Assembly: GCF_041224415.1 (NCBI RefSeq)
Contig: NZ_JBGFFE010000007.1
Location: 57,139-121,138 of the forward strand
Reading direction: 5' to 3'
DNA from: Clostridium_B lapidicellarium
GTDB taxonomy: Bacteria; Bacillota; Clostridia; Clostridiales; Clostridiaceae
DNA length: 64,000 nt
Shown here: one piece after another, positions 39,301 through 47,846 of the stretch
How the letters are laid out: each line of letters opens with the position of its first letter
How positions within the stretch are numbered: the first letter of the stretch is position 1
Notes under the pieces: generated by a model
What the model was told of the DNA's origin: nothing
The model's database searches: none
The model's input: only the letters and a program-made list of their open reading frames with translations
Program-made: the position numbers and the translations under genes

Positions 39301-42300
39301 GAAAGTCGAAACATTCTGTTAACATTGCACATATCACTGTACTTATCCGCAAGTTTGATTGCATCTTCTCTGGAATCCGCCGCAATAGTACTGTAAGCTA
39401 TCCTACCGGTTCTTCCGGGTTCTATTCTCATTCTAACCCGCAAACTTATTATAGGATCAATTACCGCCCCCACAGATTTTGTGAGCTGCATATCATTGTC
39501 CATTACTTTTGGATTTGTGAGATTTCTTCCCCTCCCTATAAAATTTTCCCTGCTGGTTTCATACTGGACGGCACCTATTTGATTCCCATCCACCGCTGTA
39601 GTCTGTACGAGCCATTTTTTATGTTCATCCATATCCCTGGATCTCCTACACGCAATAATGCACATGGGATTTTGAACAAATTCTGTCTGTATAAACAATT
39701 TCCCAAATGCAGGATGAACCAAGTCCGCATTATAAGAGGATAGGGTTACTTCCAGGTAGCTCGTTATCTCAACTTCCCTTGCTGAATTGCTCATATTGGT
39801 AACTGAAATTTTTCTTATCTCTCCATTATCTTCCTGAGACACAGTGATTTCAGTATGGGTTCTCAAATTTCCATCCTTTCTTTTGAATTCCGATTTTCCT
39901 GGTAAAAACACAGCCTCGTATTCCTCGGGCATAAATTTACAGGGTTCATAGGAGGCACTCCAGTATTCATTGGAATTTATATTTTTTATATAGAAAAACA
40001 TCCCGGTATCATTCGTAACAAGGTCTTCACGGTACCTATAAAGCATTATATCTCCAATCCTGCTGTATCCGCTGCCGCTGTTTGTGACCATCAGAGAATA
40101 CCTGCCGCTGGAGATCACATTTACTTCAGGCAAATCCGTCTTTGGATCACCGTACCTCCTTGCTATTATATTTTCATTTTGAGGAACTATTCTCGGTTCT
40201 CCAGTTTCCTGCTTTTTATCATAGATTACATCTCCAGAATTTTTTTCCTGAAGTAAAAGTTCCACAGCCCTGACTTCCGGTATCCGATGAAATCTTTCCT
40301 GGAGTATATTATCCCTGAGGACATTATCAAGCGACATAAAGCTCATGCCCTCATGATGCACCATAAAACATTTTACCAGTGCATTTTTTCTACCTTTTTC
40401 AAGCCTTTTACTCGTGTAATCTACAGCATCATAAAAACCATATTTTCCTTTAGCTTTCAATTTAACAATGGCTTTCAGATTGTCAAAGGAACTCTTAAAA
40501 TCAACTTGAAGGGCCATAATAGTAGCATAGGGAGCAATAACCAGTTCATCGATAAGACCCCTTTTCAGGCCAATTTCCGGAACGCCAAATGCTTTATACT
40601 GATATACCGAGTCCGAATCGAAATCATAATAGGCAGATTCCGAAATACCCCAGGGTATATTTTTACCGCTAACATATCTTTTCTGTGCTTCAACTACATG
40701 TTTATAGGTTTCATCCAGTAAAGTTCCGGGGAATTTTTTCATAATTATCAATGGCATCAGATATTCAAACATGGTTCCAGACCAGGATACCAGAACTTTT
40801 CCCCCTCCGGCATACGTCATAGCTCTTCCAAGATTAAACCAATGAGATTTTTCAACCTGACCTTTAGCTATGGCTACAAAGCTGGCCTGCCTGGCTTCCG
40901 ATGCAAGAAGGTCATAGTAATTGCTGCCTGCCGTGTTATTTTCCACATCATATCCAATAGCAAAAAGTCTCCTTTTTTTATCATACAATATACTGAAATC
41001 ATGCTCTTTGCTCATTTTTATAAGCTTATCTTCTAAATTCTCCAGCCCAGAAAGAAGATTTTCCACTTTCAATTTAGTATTGCCCAAAAGGTATTTCAAC
41101 TGCTCCAAATCCTCTGTCTCACTTTTAAAACAGTCCTCAAATTTAATGTGAATTAATCTATCAACTGCATCAGGTATCTCTTTAATAGATATGAAGTTAG
41201 CTATTTTATCCAATTCTCCTCTGATGTTTTTAAATCTCTCATTTCTATCTATAAAATCAACCCAGGGAAAAAATTCATCCAGTTCTTTCTGAAAATGAGA
41301 AATCATATATTTGACCTTTTCATTCCAGTAAAGTTCACTAAAATCACCACCGATCATGGAAGCTCTCTCTAGAACAGAATTTAAAAAACATTTTAAAGAG
41401 AATATGTTAAATTTACATTTTTTTCCTATAAAATCTTCATATACCCGATGTACCTTAAACTTCTCAGCTATTTCCATCTGGGCCAATCCCAACGTATCAC
41501 CCAAACCGGAAACCAAATTTTCATTTACAAAAGGTCTGTTAATATACTCTTTCAGAGCTTCTACAGTAACCCATATGTAACCTACTAGATTTCCGCTGTC
41601 CACTGTGGAAATATATCTGGCTCCAAGAGGATCCTTGGTCTTTATGTCATACCAGTTATAAAAATGTCCTCTATATCTTTCCAGTGATTCCATATTCAAA
41701 ACTATATTTTTAAGCCTGTATTCAACTTCTTCTATCCCCAAATATCCCAGATCATAGGCTGTTATATTAGAAACAATCCCCATGGCCATATTGGTAGGAG
41801 ATGTCCTGCAGGCCAGCCCTCTATGAGGTTTTTCCTGATAATTGTCCGGTGGAAGCCAGTTATTTTCCGGCAGTGTAAAATCTTCAAAGTAAGCCCAAAT
41901 CCTCCTGCTGATCTCTCCAAGCAGTTTCCTTTCTTCACATTTAATTCCAATTTCCTCGTTATTTTTTTCTTCTCTACTTACACTAAATGCTATCCACGGC
42001 GCTAAAAACCAAAGTATACAAAAGGGCATCATAAAGAGCAGGGTATCAACATTGTTTTCAAAAGCCAGAAAGGCTGTAACTGCTCCAGCAGCATCACATG
42101 GCCACATTGATTTCAAATAACTTTTAAATGTTTTAGAAGAAACAGCCTCAACATCTGCAGCCGTCTGCCATTGGAGTAAATTTTTTCTGCTTATAAATAC
42201 CCTGTAAATTGTCCTTATTATAGCATCCAGCATCAAACAAACCTTGTGAGGTAAAAAACTCAGTAAGAGCAAAAACTGCTCCAATGTATTCTTAAAGCTT

Positions 42301-44876
42301 ATAATATTGTTCGGGAGTTTTATTTTCCCTGTATGAGACATCACAGTTTCGGACATGTCAAATAATATAGGACACAATAGAGAGATCAAAGCTATTGCAA
42401 GTAAATTATTGGGAGCTTGAAACAAAGTCAGTGCTATTATAATAAGAAGCATTACACCCGGCTGCACAGTGCTTCTCCTCAAATTATCAAATATCTTCCA
42501 CCGGGACAATTTATTCAGGGAATTTTTCCTGAAGATCCATGGCATTAACTGCCAATCTCCTCTGGCCCACCTGTGGAGCCTTTTACAATTTGAATTATAA
42601 TAGGCAGGGTATCCATCAATAAGTTCTACATCAGTCAAAAGGGCGGCCCTTACATAGGATCCCTCAAGCAGATCATGGCTCAATACTGTATTCTCCGGTA
42701 TTTCACCTCTTAATATGCTGTTGAAAACATCCACGTCATATATTCCCTTTCCAGTAAATATACCTTCATCAAACATATCTTCATATACATCCGAAACAGC
42801 TGTAGTATATAAATCTATACCAGTTTGCCCGGAAAAAATTCTGGAATAAAGGGTCTTATTTGCACTTACCACGCCTACGCTTATTCTAGGCTGCATCAGG
42901 CCGTGACCCCTGACCACCTTTTTGTTATCAAGGTAGGGGACATTCAGTGGATGAACCATGGCACCCACAAGCAATTTAGCTGTATCCTTGGGAAGAACAG
43001 TATCTGCATCCAGAGTTATTACATATTTCACCTTATATAAATTACTTATGTCACCGCTTATAATATCAAAACTTGTATTTTTATCCCTCCTTATAAGCGA
43101 ATTGAACTCCATAAGTTTGCCTCTCTTTCTCTCCCATCCAATCCACTTATTTTCCCTCTCATTGTATTTTCTGTATCTGCTCAAAAAATAAAACTTGTCT
43201 TTTCCTTCGGTTCCGTATTTTTCATTGAGTTTTTTTATTTCATACAGTGCAGTATCCACCAGAGCCTTATCCTCGGGTTCTTTTTTCCTGGTACTATCTT
43301 TAAAATCTTCAAGGAGTACAAAATACAAATTTTCCTCCCTATTTGCCAGATAATATACCTCCAGGTCATCAATGAGAGCTTTTATCCTAGTTCTATGACT
43401 TGTAAGGGCAGGTATAACAACTGCAGTGCTAAACTGTTCCGGTATGCCTTGTTTGAATTCTACTTTTGGTATAAACCTGGGTTCTGAAAGTTTATTTATG
43501 CTCCAGTTAAATATCGATATAAATATTTCACTGGTAGGTATCAAAAGAATAACTATTTCCAATATGTACTGCCAAAAATACAGATCTTCAAAATAAAAAC
43601 TTATTCCGCTAATTAAAGTATCCAAGAAAATAGTTCCAAACAATACACTGCCTATATAAAATTCCGGCGTCATAATATGGGTAGTTTCTTTACCTCCGGG
43701 CTTTATTTTTTCTTTTAAGCGCTCCATACCTTTATCTATCAAATAATAGCCTACATGTTTTTCATATTTTTCAGAAGTTTCAGGAACCTCCCCGGCACAT
43801 TCCACTGCCTTTTTCGCTATAAAGGATTCCGGTACATCTATTTTTGGGGATAATTTTTCTATTCTACGTCTGTAATAATCCTTTGAACGGAAATCCATTT
43901 TATCATAAATTCCTGAAGGATCGGTCTTTAAAACCTGTTCCACATAACTGAGGCGTTCAAAATTTTCCCTCCAATTTAGAGCACATATCTCCCTTATCCC
44001 TTTAATGGAATTCTCCATCAAAACCTGGTATATCCCCTGCTTTTGATGATCAATGCTAACCATTCTCCCTATACTGCTGTCTTTTTTAGATAGTTCTTCA
44101 TTTATCCAATCATATATCTCTGCATCTTCTATAAGATTATCCCTCAATATCCGTATGAATTTTTCCGTGAAATGGGATGTGAAATTTATTTTTTCTCCTG
44201 TATTTTTCCCTGAATTTATAATTTTTCCTGCTGTAATTTCAGCCCTGTCTTTTTCTTTCTGCATGAGAACCATATTTCCTGTCACAGCGCTGATATTTTG
44301 AATCAGTGCCATTCTCACCATTATGGGAAGTACCCAGAGTTCACAATCCTTTAATATTTTATTTTCCTGGTAAGAGCTTATAAAACTTTCTATGGTATCT
44401 TCATCTACAATGCCATAAGTGTGAGACAACATTTCCCTGACAATATAATATACTCTAGGATATCCTTTCATAACACCTTCCTTCATTACGGGAAGGTCTC
44501 TATAATAACTGCCCGATACACTGACTTTTATGTCCTTATATTCTTTTTTTATAAGATATAAATTATCCAAAAGCCATTCGGCACATGAAGCTACCTCTAT
44601 TTTGCTTTTGATTTCACTTTCAAAAAAACTGCATCCGTCCAAAATATTCTTATATTCTTTATCCAAGTTGCGTATGAGTTTTCTTTTACAGCTTTTCTTT
44701 CCATTAACTGCTGGAATAACAGTCATTTCCTTTGCATATTTTTTCAATTCCTCCTTACTCATATTGAAGGCAAGGATATTATCCATCGCACTGTCATCTG
44801 TATTTCCACATTTATTTGAATATTTATAAATTATCACAATTAATATGATTGCAGCTGTACCCATAATATAAAGCAT
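36312..44876 (-). CDS. Cyclic beta-1,2-glucan synthase-like giant protein (GT84-GH94)
   Basis: About 2854 residues from ATG 44876. Order: N-terminal membrane anchor, a helical region, membrane helices, a GT84 glycosyltransferase domain (with ITLDADTVLPKD and ARGDWQLMPW), more membrane helices, a glucoamylase-like segment (CRTSPTNMAMG, then STVDSGN), beta-sandwich regions and a C-terminal GH94 phosphorylase-like domain (GGAYGFRDQLQDVSAI, HWWHP, GSGDWNDGMN). Members such as NdvB/ChvB make cyclic beta-1,2-glucans. In Gram-positives the product is less well known. Confidence 0.9.
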   Translation of the reverse strand: MLYIMGTAAIILIVIIYKYSNKCGNTDDSAMDNILAFNMSKEELKKYAKEMTVIPAVNGKKSCKRKLIRNLDKEYKNILDGCSFFESEIKSKIEVASCAEWLLDNLYLIKKEYKDIKVSVSGSYYRDLPVMKEGVMKGYPRVYYIVREMLSHTYGIVDEDTIESFISSYQENKILKDCELWVLPIMVRMALIQNISAVTGNMVLMQKEKDRAEITAGKIINSGKNTGEKINFTSHFTEKFIRILRDNLIEDAEIYDWINEELSKKDSSIGRMVSIDHQKQGIYQVLMENSIKGIREICALNWRENFERLSYVEQVLKTDPSGIYDKMDFRSKDYYRRRIEKLSPKIDVPESFIAKKAVECAGEVPETSEKYEKHVGYYLIDKGMERLKEKIKPGGKETTHIMTPEFYIGSVLFGTIFLDTLISGISFYFEDLYFWQYILEIVILLIPTSEIFISIFNWSINKLSEPRFIPKVEFKQGIPEQFSTAVVIPALTSHRTRIKALIDDLEVYYLANREENLYFVLLEDFKDSTRKKEPEDKALVDTALYEIKKLNEKYGTEGKDKFYFLSRYRKYNERENKWIGWERKRGKLMEFNSLIRRDKNTSFDIISGDISNLYKVKYVITLDADTVLPKDTAKLLVGAMVHPLNVPYLDNKKVVRGHGLMQPRISVGVVSANKTLYSRIFSGQTGIDLYTTAVSDVYEDMFDEGIFTGKGIYDVDVFNSILRGEIPENTVLSHDLLEGSYVRAALLTDVELIDGYPAYYNSNCKRLHRWARGDWQLMPWIFRKNSLNKLSRWKIFDNLRRSTVQPGVMLLIIIALTLFQAPNNLLAIALISLLCPILFDMSETVMSHTGKIKLPNNIISFKNTLEQFLLLLSFLPHKVCLMLDAIIRTIYRVFISRKNLLQWQTAADVEAVSSKTFKSYLKSMWPCDAAGAVTAFLAFENNVDTLLFMMPFCILWFLAPWIAFSVSREEKNNEEIGIKCEERKLLGEISRRIWAYFEDFTLPENNWLPPDNYQEKPHRGLACRTSPTNMAMGIVSNITAYDLGYLGIEEVEYRLKNIVLNMESLERYRGHFYNWYDIKTKDPLGARYISTVDSGNLVGYIWVTVEALKEYINRPFVNENLVSGLGDTLGLAQMEIAEKFKVHRVYEDFIGKKCKFNIFSLKCFLNSVLERASMIGGDFSELYWNEKVKYMISHFQKELDEFFPWVDFIDRNERFKNIRGELDKIANFISIKEIPDAVDRLIHIKFEDCFKSETEDLEQLKYLLGNTKLKVENLLSGLENLEDKLIKMSKEHDFSILYDKKRRLFAIGYDVENNTAGSNYYDLLASEARQASFVAIAKGQVEKSHWFNLGRAMTYAGGGKVLVSWSGTMFEYLMPLIIMKKFPGTLLDETYKHVVEAQKRYVSGKNIPWGISESAYYDFDSDSVYQYKAFGVPEIGLKRGLIDELVIAPYATIMALQVDFKSSFDNLKAIVKLKAKGKYGFYDAVDYTSKRLEKGRKNALVKCFMVHHEGMSFMSLDNVLRDNILQERFHRIPEVRAVELLLQEKNSGDVIYDKKQETGEPRIVPQNENIIARRYGDPKTDLPEVNVISSGRYSLMVTNSGSGYSRIGDIMLYRYREDLVTNDTGMFFYIKNINSNEYWSASYEPCKFMPEEYEAVFLPGKSEFKRKDGNLRTHTEITVSQEDNGEIRKISVTNMSNSAREVEITSYLEVTLSSYNADLVHPAFGKLFIQTEFVQNPMCIIACRRSRDMDEHKKWLVQTTAVDGNQIGAVQYETSRENFIGRGRNLTNPKVMDNDMQLTKSVGAVIDPIISLRVRMRIEPGRTGRIAYSTIAADSREDAIKLADKYSDMCNVNRMFRLSWTEAQLEMKYLGITSNQINIYQKIASKVLFLNEFSRDKYRYIVNMRKGQSALWPYGISGDLPIALLIIRDESDMDLARQFLRAQEYWILKNLSVDLVLLNFEGSSYMQPLQAKLRDIVNVSVSRVRRGSGGNIFILNRNNLGEEDVDFLKAVSRIIIDRQEGKSLKQLVDNSISPEKLNNDKNYSFDKNGEAVSCYNFKIPPLLYFNDIGGFSENGKSYVIVLKNYSNTPAPWINVISNKKFGFHISESGISYTWNKNSRENKLTAWSNDPVIDGEAEDIYVRDEETGHVWSISPGPVRDSGQYVIEHGFGYSVFKHEADGITGKMTVFADIEDSVKVCRIRLHNISSRNRIISVSYYVKLVLGVCHEQTAQYIYTRFNEEGKYIYARNPYSQNFKGICYLKLFGGSCLSYTGVRSEFIGRQGDVCKPCGLHFKRFSNTVGAGFDPCLVENVKVELNSDSEEEIIVLFGQEDTFEEIARVMKKYDHPEKTGQELKKAQNYWEDILETIQVDTPDDSMNIMLNGWLMYQVISCRYWSRTAFYQSGGAYGFRDQLQDVSAISYICPDMTREHIIYSASRQYLEGDVQHWWHPYVNSGIRTRFSDDLLWMPYVVEDYIKNTGDFGILTEEVCYLKDSELKEGENERYGISPVSAEKGTIYEHCVKAIERSSKFGPHNLPLMGSGDWNDGMNTVGNKGKGESVWLGWFLYDILDKFIPLCKFMNDDEKMLKYSRLKDFVKENIDKNAWDGSWYRRAYFDDGTPLGSVKDEECQIDSISQSWAVISGAAKESRAREAVYALDRNLIREDKGIVLLLTPAFDKSSLEPGYIKGYIPGVRENGGQYTHAAIWSIMAFAKMGDSERAYKVFSMLNPINHTNNYLNCHVYKVEPYVMSADIYAVEPHVGRGGWSWYTGAAGWFYRAGMETILGMTFKGGSGFAITPSIPEDWRNYSIRYKRENCVYNIQVVRKKEKGIWVDGNKIEGGIIPFFKYGQHDIKINI

Positions 44877-44973
44877 AAAAAAATCCATCCTTCCTGTAAA
44901 AAAAGAATTTACGTAATATTTATTGTTTCCAATAAAACACAAAATATTAATTTACAGAAAGTATGGATTTAAA

Positions 44974-46269
44974 CTAAACCATTATTTCATTTTCTATCAT
45001 TTCATCAAAACTCTGCCTTTTGGAAATCAGCCTGGCTTCTCCATTTTTTACTAAAACCACTGCCGGAATAGGCACTTTATTATAATTACTTGCCATAGAG
45101 TAACAATAGGCCCCTGTACTAAACACTGCCAGGATATCCCCCGTCCTGACCGGCGGAAGTTTTGCATCTTTTATCAATATATCCCCGGATTCACAGCACT
45201 TTCCACCTATAGTTACAGTTTCCTCACAATCACTGTGAACTCTGTTTGCTACGGCACATTCATAATGGGCTTTATAAAGAGCAGGTCTTATATTGTCCGT
45301 CATGCCGCCATCTACAAATGCATATTTTCTTACACCGGGAATATCTTTTGTAGCTCCTACGGTATAAAGTGTCGTTCCGGCATTACCTACTATGGATCTG
45401 CCGGGTTCTATTACCAATGTCGGAAGTTTTATATTCAATTTTTCCGATTCCAGTTTGGCTTTTTTCAATATGGCACTGCAAAAACTTTCTATGGGCCTGG
45501 GGCTGTCCTCTTCACTGTAGTATATTCCGAATCCTCCCCCCAAATCCAGCTCTTCTATTTCATAGCCCGTTTCATCCTTCACTTTTTTTACCAGATTCAT
45601 CATGATTTCAACTTCATCTTCATAAGGTTCCAATTCAAATATTTCAGAACCTATGTGGCAGTGGACACCTACAAATTCAAGGTTGGACATATTCATGGCC
45701 TTTTTTATAAATTCCATGGTTTCACCATTTAACATGGTAAATCCAAATTTAGAGTCAACCTGCCCTGTTTTTATATACTCATGTGTATGAGCTTCTATGC
45801 CGGGAGTTACTCTCAGCAGTATTTTCTGCACTCTGCCCTCTTCTTTGGCTATAGAGTTTACCTCCTCCATTTCGCAGAGGTTATCCACTACAAATCTGCC
45901 TACTTTAAAATCTATTCCCATTTTAATTTCCTCTGCCGTTTTATTATTCCCGTGAAAATAAATTTTCTCCATCGGGAAACCGCTTTTAAAAGCCGTATAG
46001 AGTTCACCTCCGGATACCACGTCCAAATATAAACCCTCACTATCTATTATTTTGCACATGGCCAAAGTTAAAAATGCCTTCCCCGCATAGGTTATCTTAT
46101 TATTTTCATATCCTTCAAAAGTCCTATAATATATTTTACATCTTTCCCTGACTAAATCTTCATCTATTATATAAAGCGGAGTTTTAAATCTACCTGCAAG
46201 ATCCACTGCATTTATGCCTCCGACATATAAATTATTGTCCTTGACTTCCATATTTCCAAATAATCTCAT
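44974..46269 (-). CDS. lysA: Diaminopimelate decarboxylase
   Basis: The 431-residue PLP enzyme of the fold III family has YAGKAFL (around 60, PLP lysine), HGNNKT, GVHCHIGSEI, DLGGGFGI, EPGRSIV and GKCCESGDI. It converts meso-diaminopimelate to lysine, the last lysine step. It lies 35 bases behind lysC, probably in one riboswitch-controlled transcript. AGGAGG precedes the ATG. Confidence 0.97.
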   Translation of the reverse strand: MRLFGNMEVKDNNLYVGGINAVDLAGRFKTPLYIIDEDLVRERCKIYYRTFEGYENNKITYAGKAFLTLAMCKIIDSEGLYLDVVSGGELYTAFKSGFPMEKIYFHGNNKTAEEIKMGIDFKVGRFVVDNLCEMEEVNSIAKEEGRVQKILLRVTPGIEAHTHEYIKTGQVDSKFGFTMLNGETMEFIKKAMNMSNLEFVGVHCHIGSEIFELEPYEDEVEIMMNLVKKVKDETGYEIEELDLGGGFGIYYSEEDSPRPIESFCSAILKKAKLESEKLNIKLPTLVIEPGRSIVGNAGTTLYTVGATKDIPGVRKYAFVDGGMTDNIRPALYKAHYECAVANRVHSDCEETVTIGGKCCESGDILIKDAKLPPVRTGDILAVFSTGAYCYSMASNYNKVPIPAVVLVKNGEARLISKRQSFDEMIENEIMV

Positions 46270-46304
46270 GCCATTTTCCTCCTAAAGGTTCTCAAATTAT
46301 CTCA

Positions 46305-47507
46305 TCATAAGTTAAATTCTTTAGCTATAAGATTTATTGTTTTGATCTTATCTTCTTGATTTATGGCACAGGTAACTCTTATTTCAGAAGTAGTTATCAT
46401 CTTCACGGATATGTTATTCTGCCTAAATAATTTAAACATCTTGGCAACCACTCCCGATGTAGTCTTCATCCCTATACCTACTATGGAAAATTTAGTTATA
46501 TTCTCATCTATATCAATTTGTACCCCGCCTTTAGAATAGGGTTTTAAAATATCTAGACACTCCTTCAGATCAACTTTGGGAATAGTGAAGGATACATTCA
46601 CCTTGTTACCTATAGGTGCTGTTTGACTTATCATATCAACATTTATTTTCCTGTCGGCCACTTTTTCAAACAAATTTGCAATAATATTTATATCATAATC
46701 AATATCTCTAACTGTCACCGCCACATCATCGTCACTGGTAGCCAATCCCGTTACAGGCTTACTTTCCAAATTCACATCATCTACCCCCTTAATAACTGTT
46801 CCTCTTATATTGCTGTTGCTCAATCCCACATATACAGGTATGTTATATTTTTGAGCAAGTTCTATAGATCTGGAATGCATAACTTGAGCACCCAAACTCG
46901 AAAGTTCAAGCATCTCCTCATAATCTATTTCCCTAAGTTTTTTAGCATTTTTATATTCTCTTGGATCCACGCTGTATATTCCATCCACGTCAGTATAGAT
47001 TTCACATGTTCCCCTTAATTTTACCGCTATGGCTACAGCTGTAGTGTCAGAACCGCCCCTGCCAAGGGTGGTGACATCACCTTCGGTATTCACTCCCTGA
47101 AATCCAGCTGCAATTACAATTTTCCCGCCGTTTAGAGCCTTTTTTATTTTTGCCTCATCTATATCATCTATAAGAGATTTACCATATTGTCCACTGGTTT
47201 TTATGCTGATCTGATAAGCTGTATAACTCACTGCATCGTATCCTAAATCCTTAATCGCCATGGCAAGCAGGGCGCAGGATCTCATTTCACCGGTGGACAA
47301 AAGTGCATCCAATTCCCTTTTATCCGGATTATCCGTAATTTTTTTCGCCAGTGCTATGAGATTGTCCGTAGTGTCCCCCATTGCTGATACTACAACCACC
47401 AACTTATTACCTTTCTTTACTCTGTTTACTACCGACTTAGCTACAGATTTTATTTTTTCAGGAGTTCCAACAGAACTTCCTCCATATTTTTGAACAATAA
47501 CTGCCAT
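46305..47507 (-). CDS. lysC: Aspartate kinase
   Basis: The 400-residue protein begins MAVIVQKYGGSSVGTPEKIK and has VVVSAMGDTTDNLI, LSTGEM, GRGGSDTTAVA and two C-terminal ACT domains (FSIVGIGMKTTSGV). It makes aspartyl phosphate, the first step to lysine, threonine and methionine. ATG 47507 after AGGGAGGAG is chosen; the longer frame runs into the riboswitch expression platform. Control is by the lysine riboswitch and probably by feedback at the ACT domains. Confidence 0.97.
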   Translation of the reverse strand: MAVIVQKYGGSSVGTPEKIKSVAKSVVNRVKKGNKLVVVVSAMGDTTDNLIALAKKITDNPDKRELDALLSTGEMRSCALLAMAIKDLGYDAVSYTAYQISIKTSGQYGKSLIDDIDEAKIKKALNGGKIVIAAGFQGVNTEGDVTTLGRGGSDTTAVAIAVKLRGTCEIYTDVDGIYSVDPREYKNAKKLREIDYEEMLELSSLGAQVMHSRSIELAQKYNIPVYVGLSNSNIRGTVIKGVDDVNLESKPVTGLATSDDDVAVTVRDIDYDINIIANLFEKVADRKINVDMISQTAPIGNKVNVSFTIPKVDLKECLDILKPYSKGGVQIDIDENITKFSIVGIGMKTTSGVVAKMFKLFRQNNISVKMITTSEIRVTCAINQEDKIKTINLIAKEFNL

Positions 47508-47584
47508 AATACTCCTCCCTAAAATTAAAAAACAAGCACAGCAGAGGGACACACCTATTACTGTACTTATTTACTCTTAGTTGT

Positions 47585-47805
47585 GTACCTTTGTAGCTCT
47601 CCACTAAAATAGCCTTTCCCAGTTTCATCAATGAAATACATCGGTTAAGGCTATTTTAGTGACAGCTTTGTACATATTCTGTACAAAGCCAAAATTAGTT
47701 CTGCCAAACTAATTTTTCGGCCGTAATTCCTTTCTTTATTTTTCAAATGTCCGCCGACTAAAAATAAATACTATTAATTACAGCGCCTCCACCCTAGGTA
47801 GTCAA
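47585..47805 (-). promoter_or_regulatory. Lysine riboswitch (L-box)
   Basis: Minus strand: GTGGAGGCGCTG, GAAAGGAATTACGGCCGAAA, TTTGGCTTTGTAC, AGCTGTCACT and GTGGAGAGCTAC appear in the conserved order of the lysine aptamer, with long P3/P4 arms. It lies upstream of lysC-lysA. A clean terminator stem in the expression platform was not clear to me. Confidence 0.95.
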
Positions 47806-47846
47806 TTATTAAATTGTTCTAAGTTTACCACAAACATTTATCAATT

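Noticed and set aside
45235..45732. 165-residue plus-strand ORF opposite lysA
   Set aside because: Antisense shadow of a well-conserved enzyme gene, rich in Phe/Tyr/Ile as expected for the complement of Clostridium codons.
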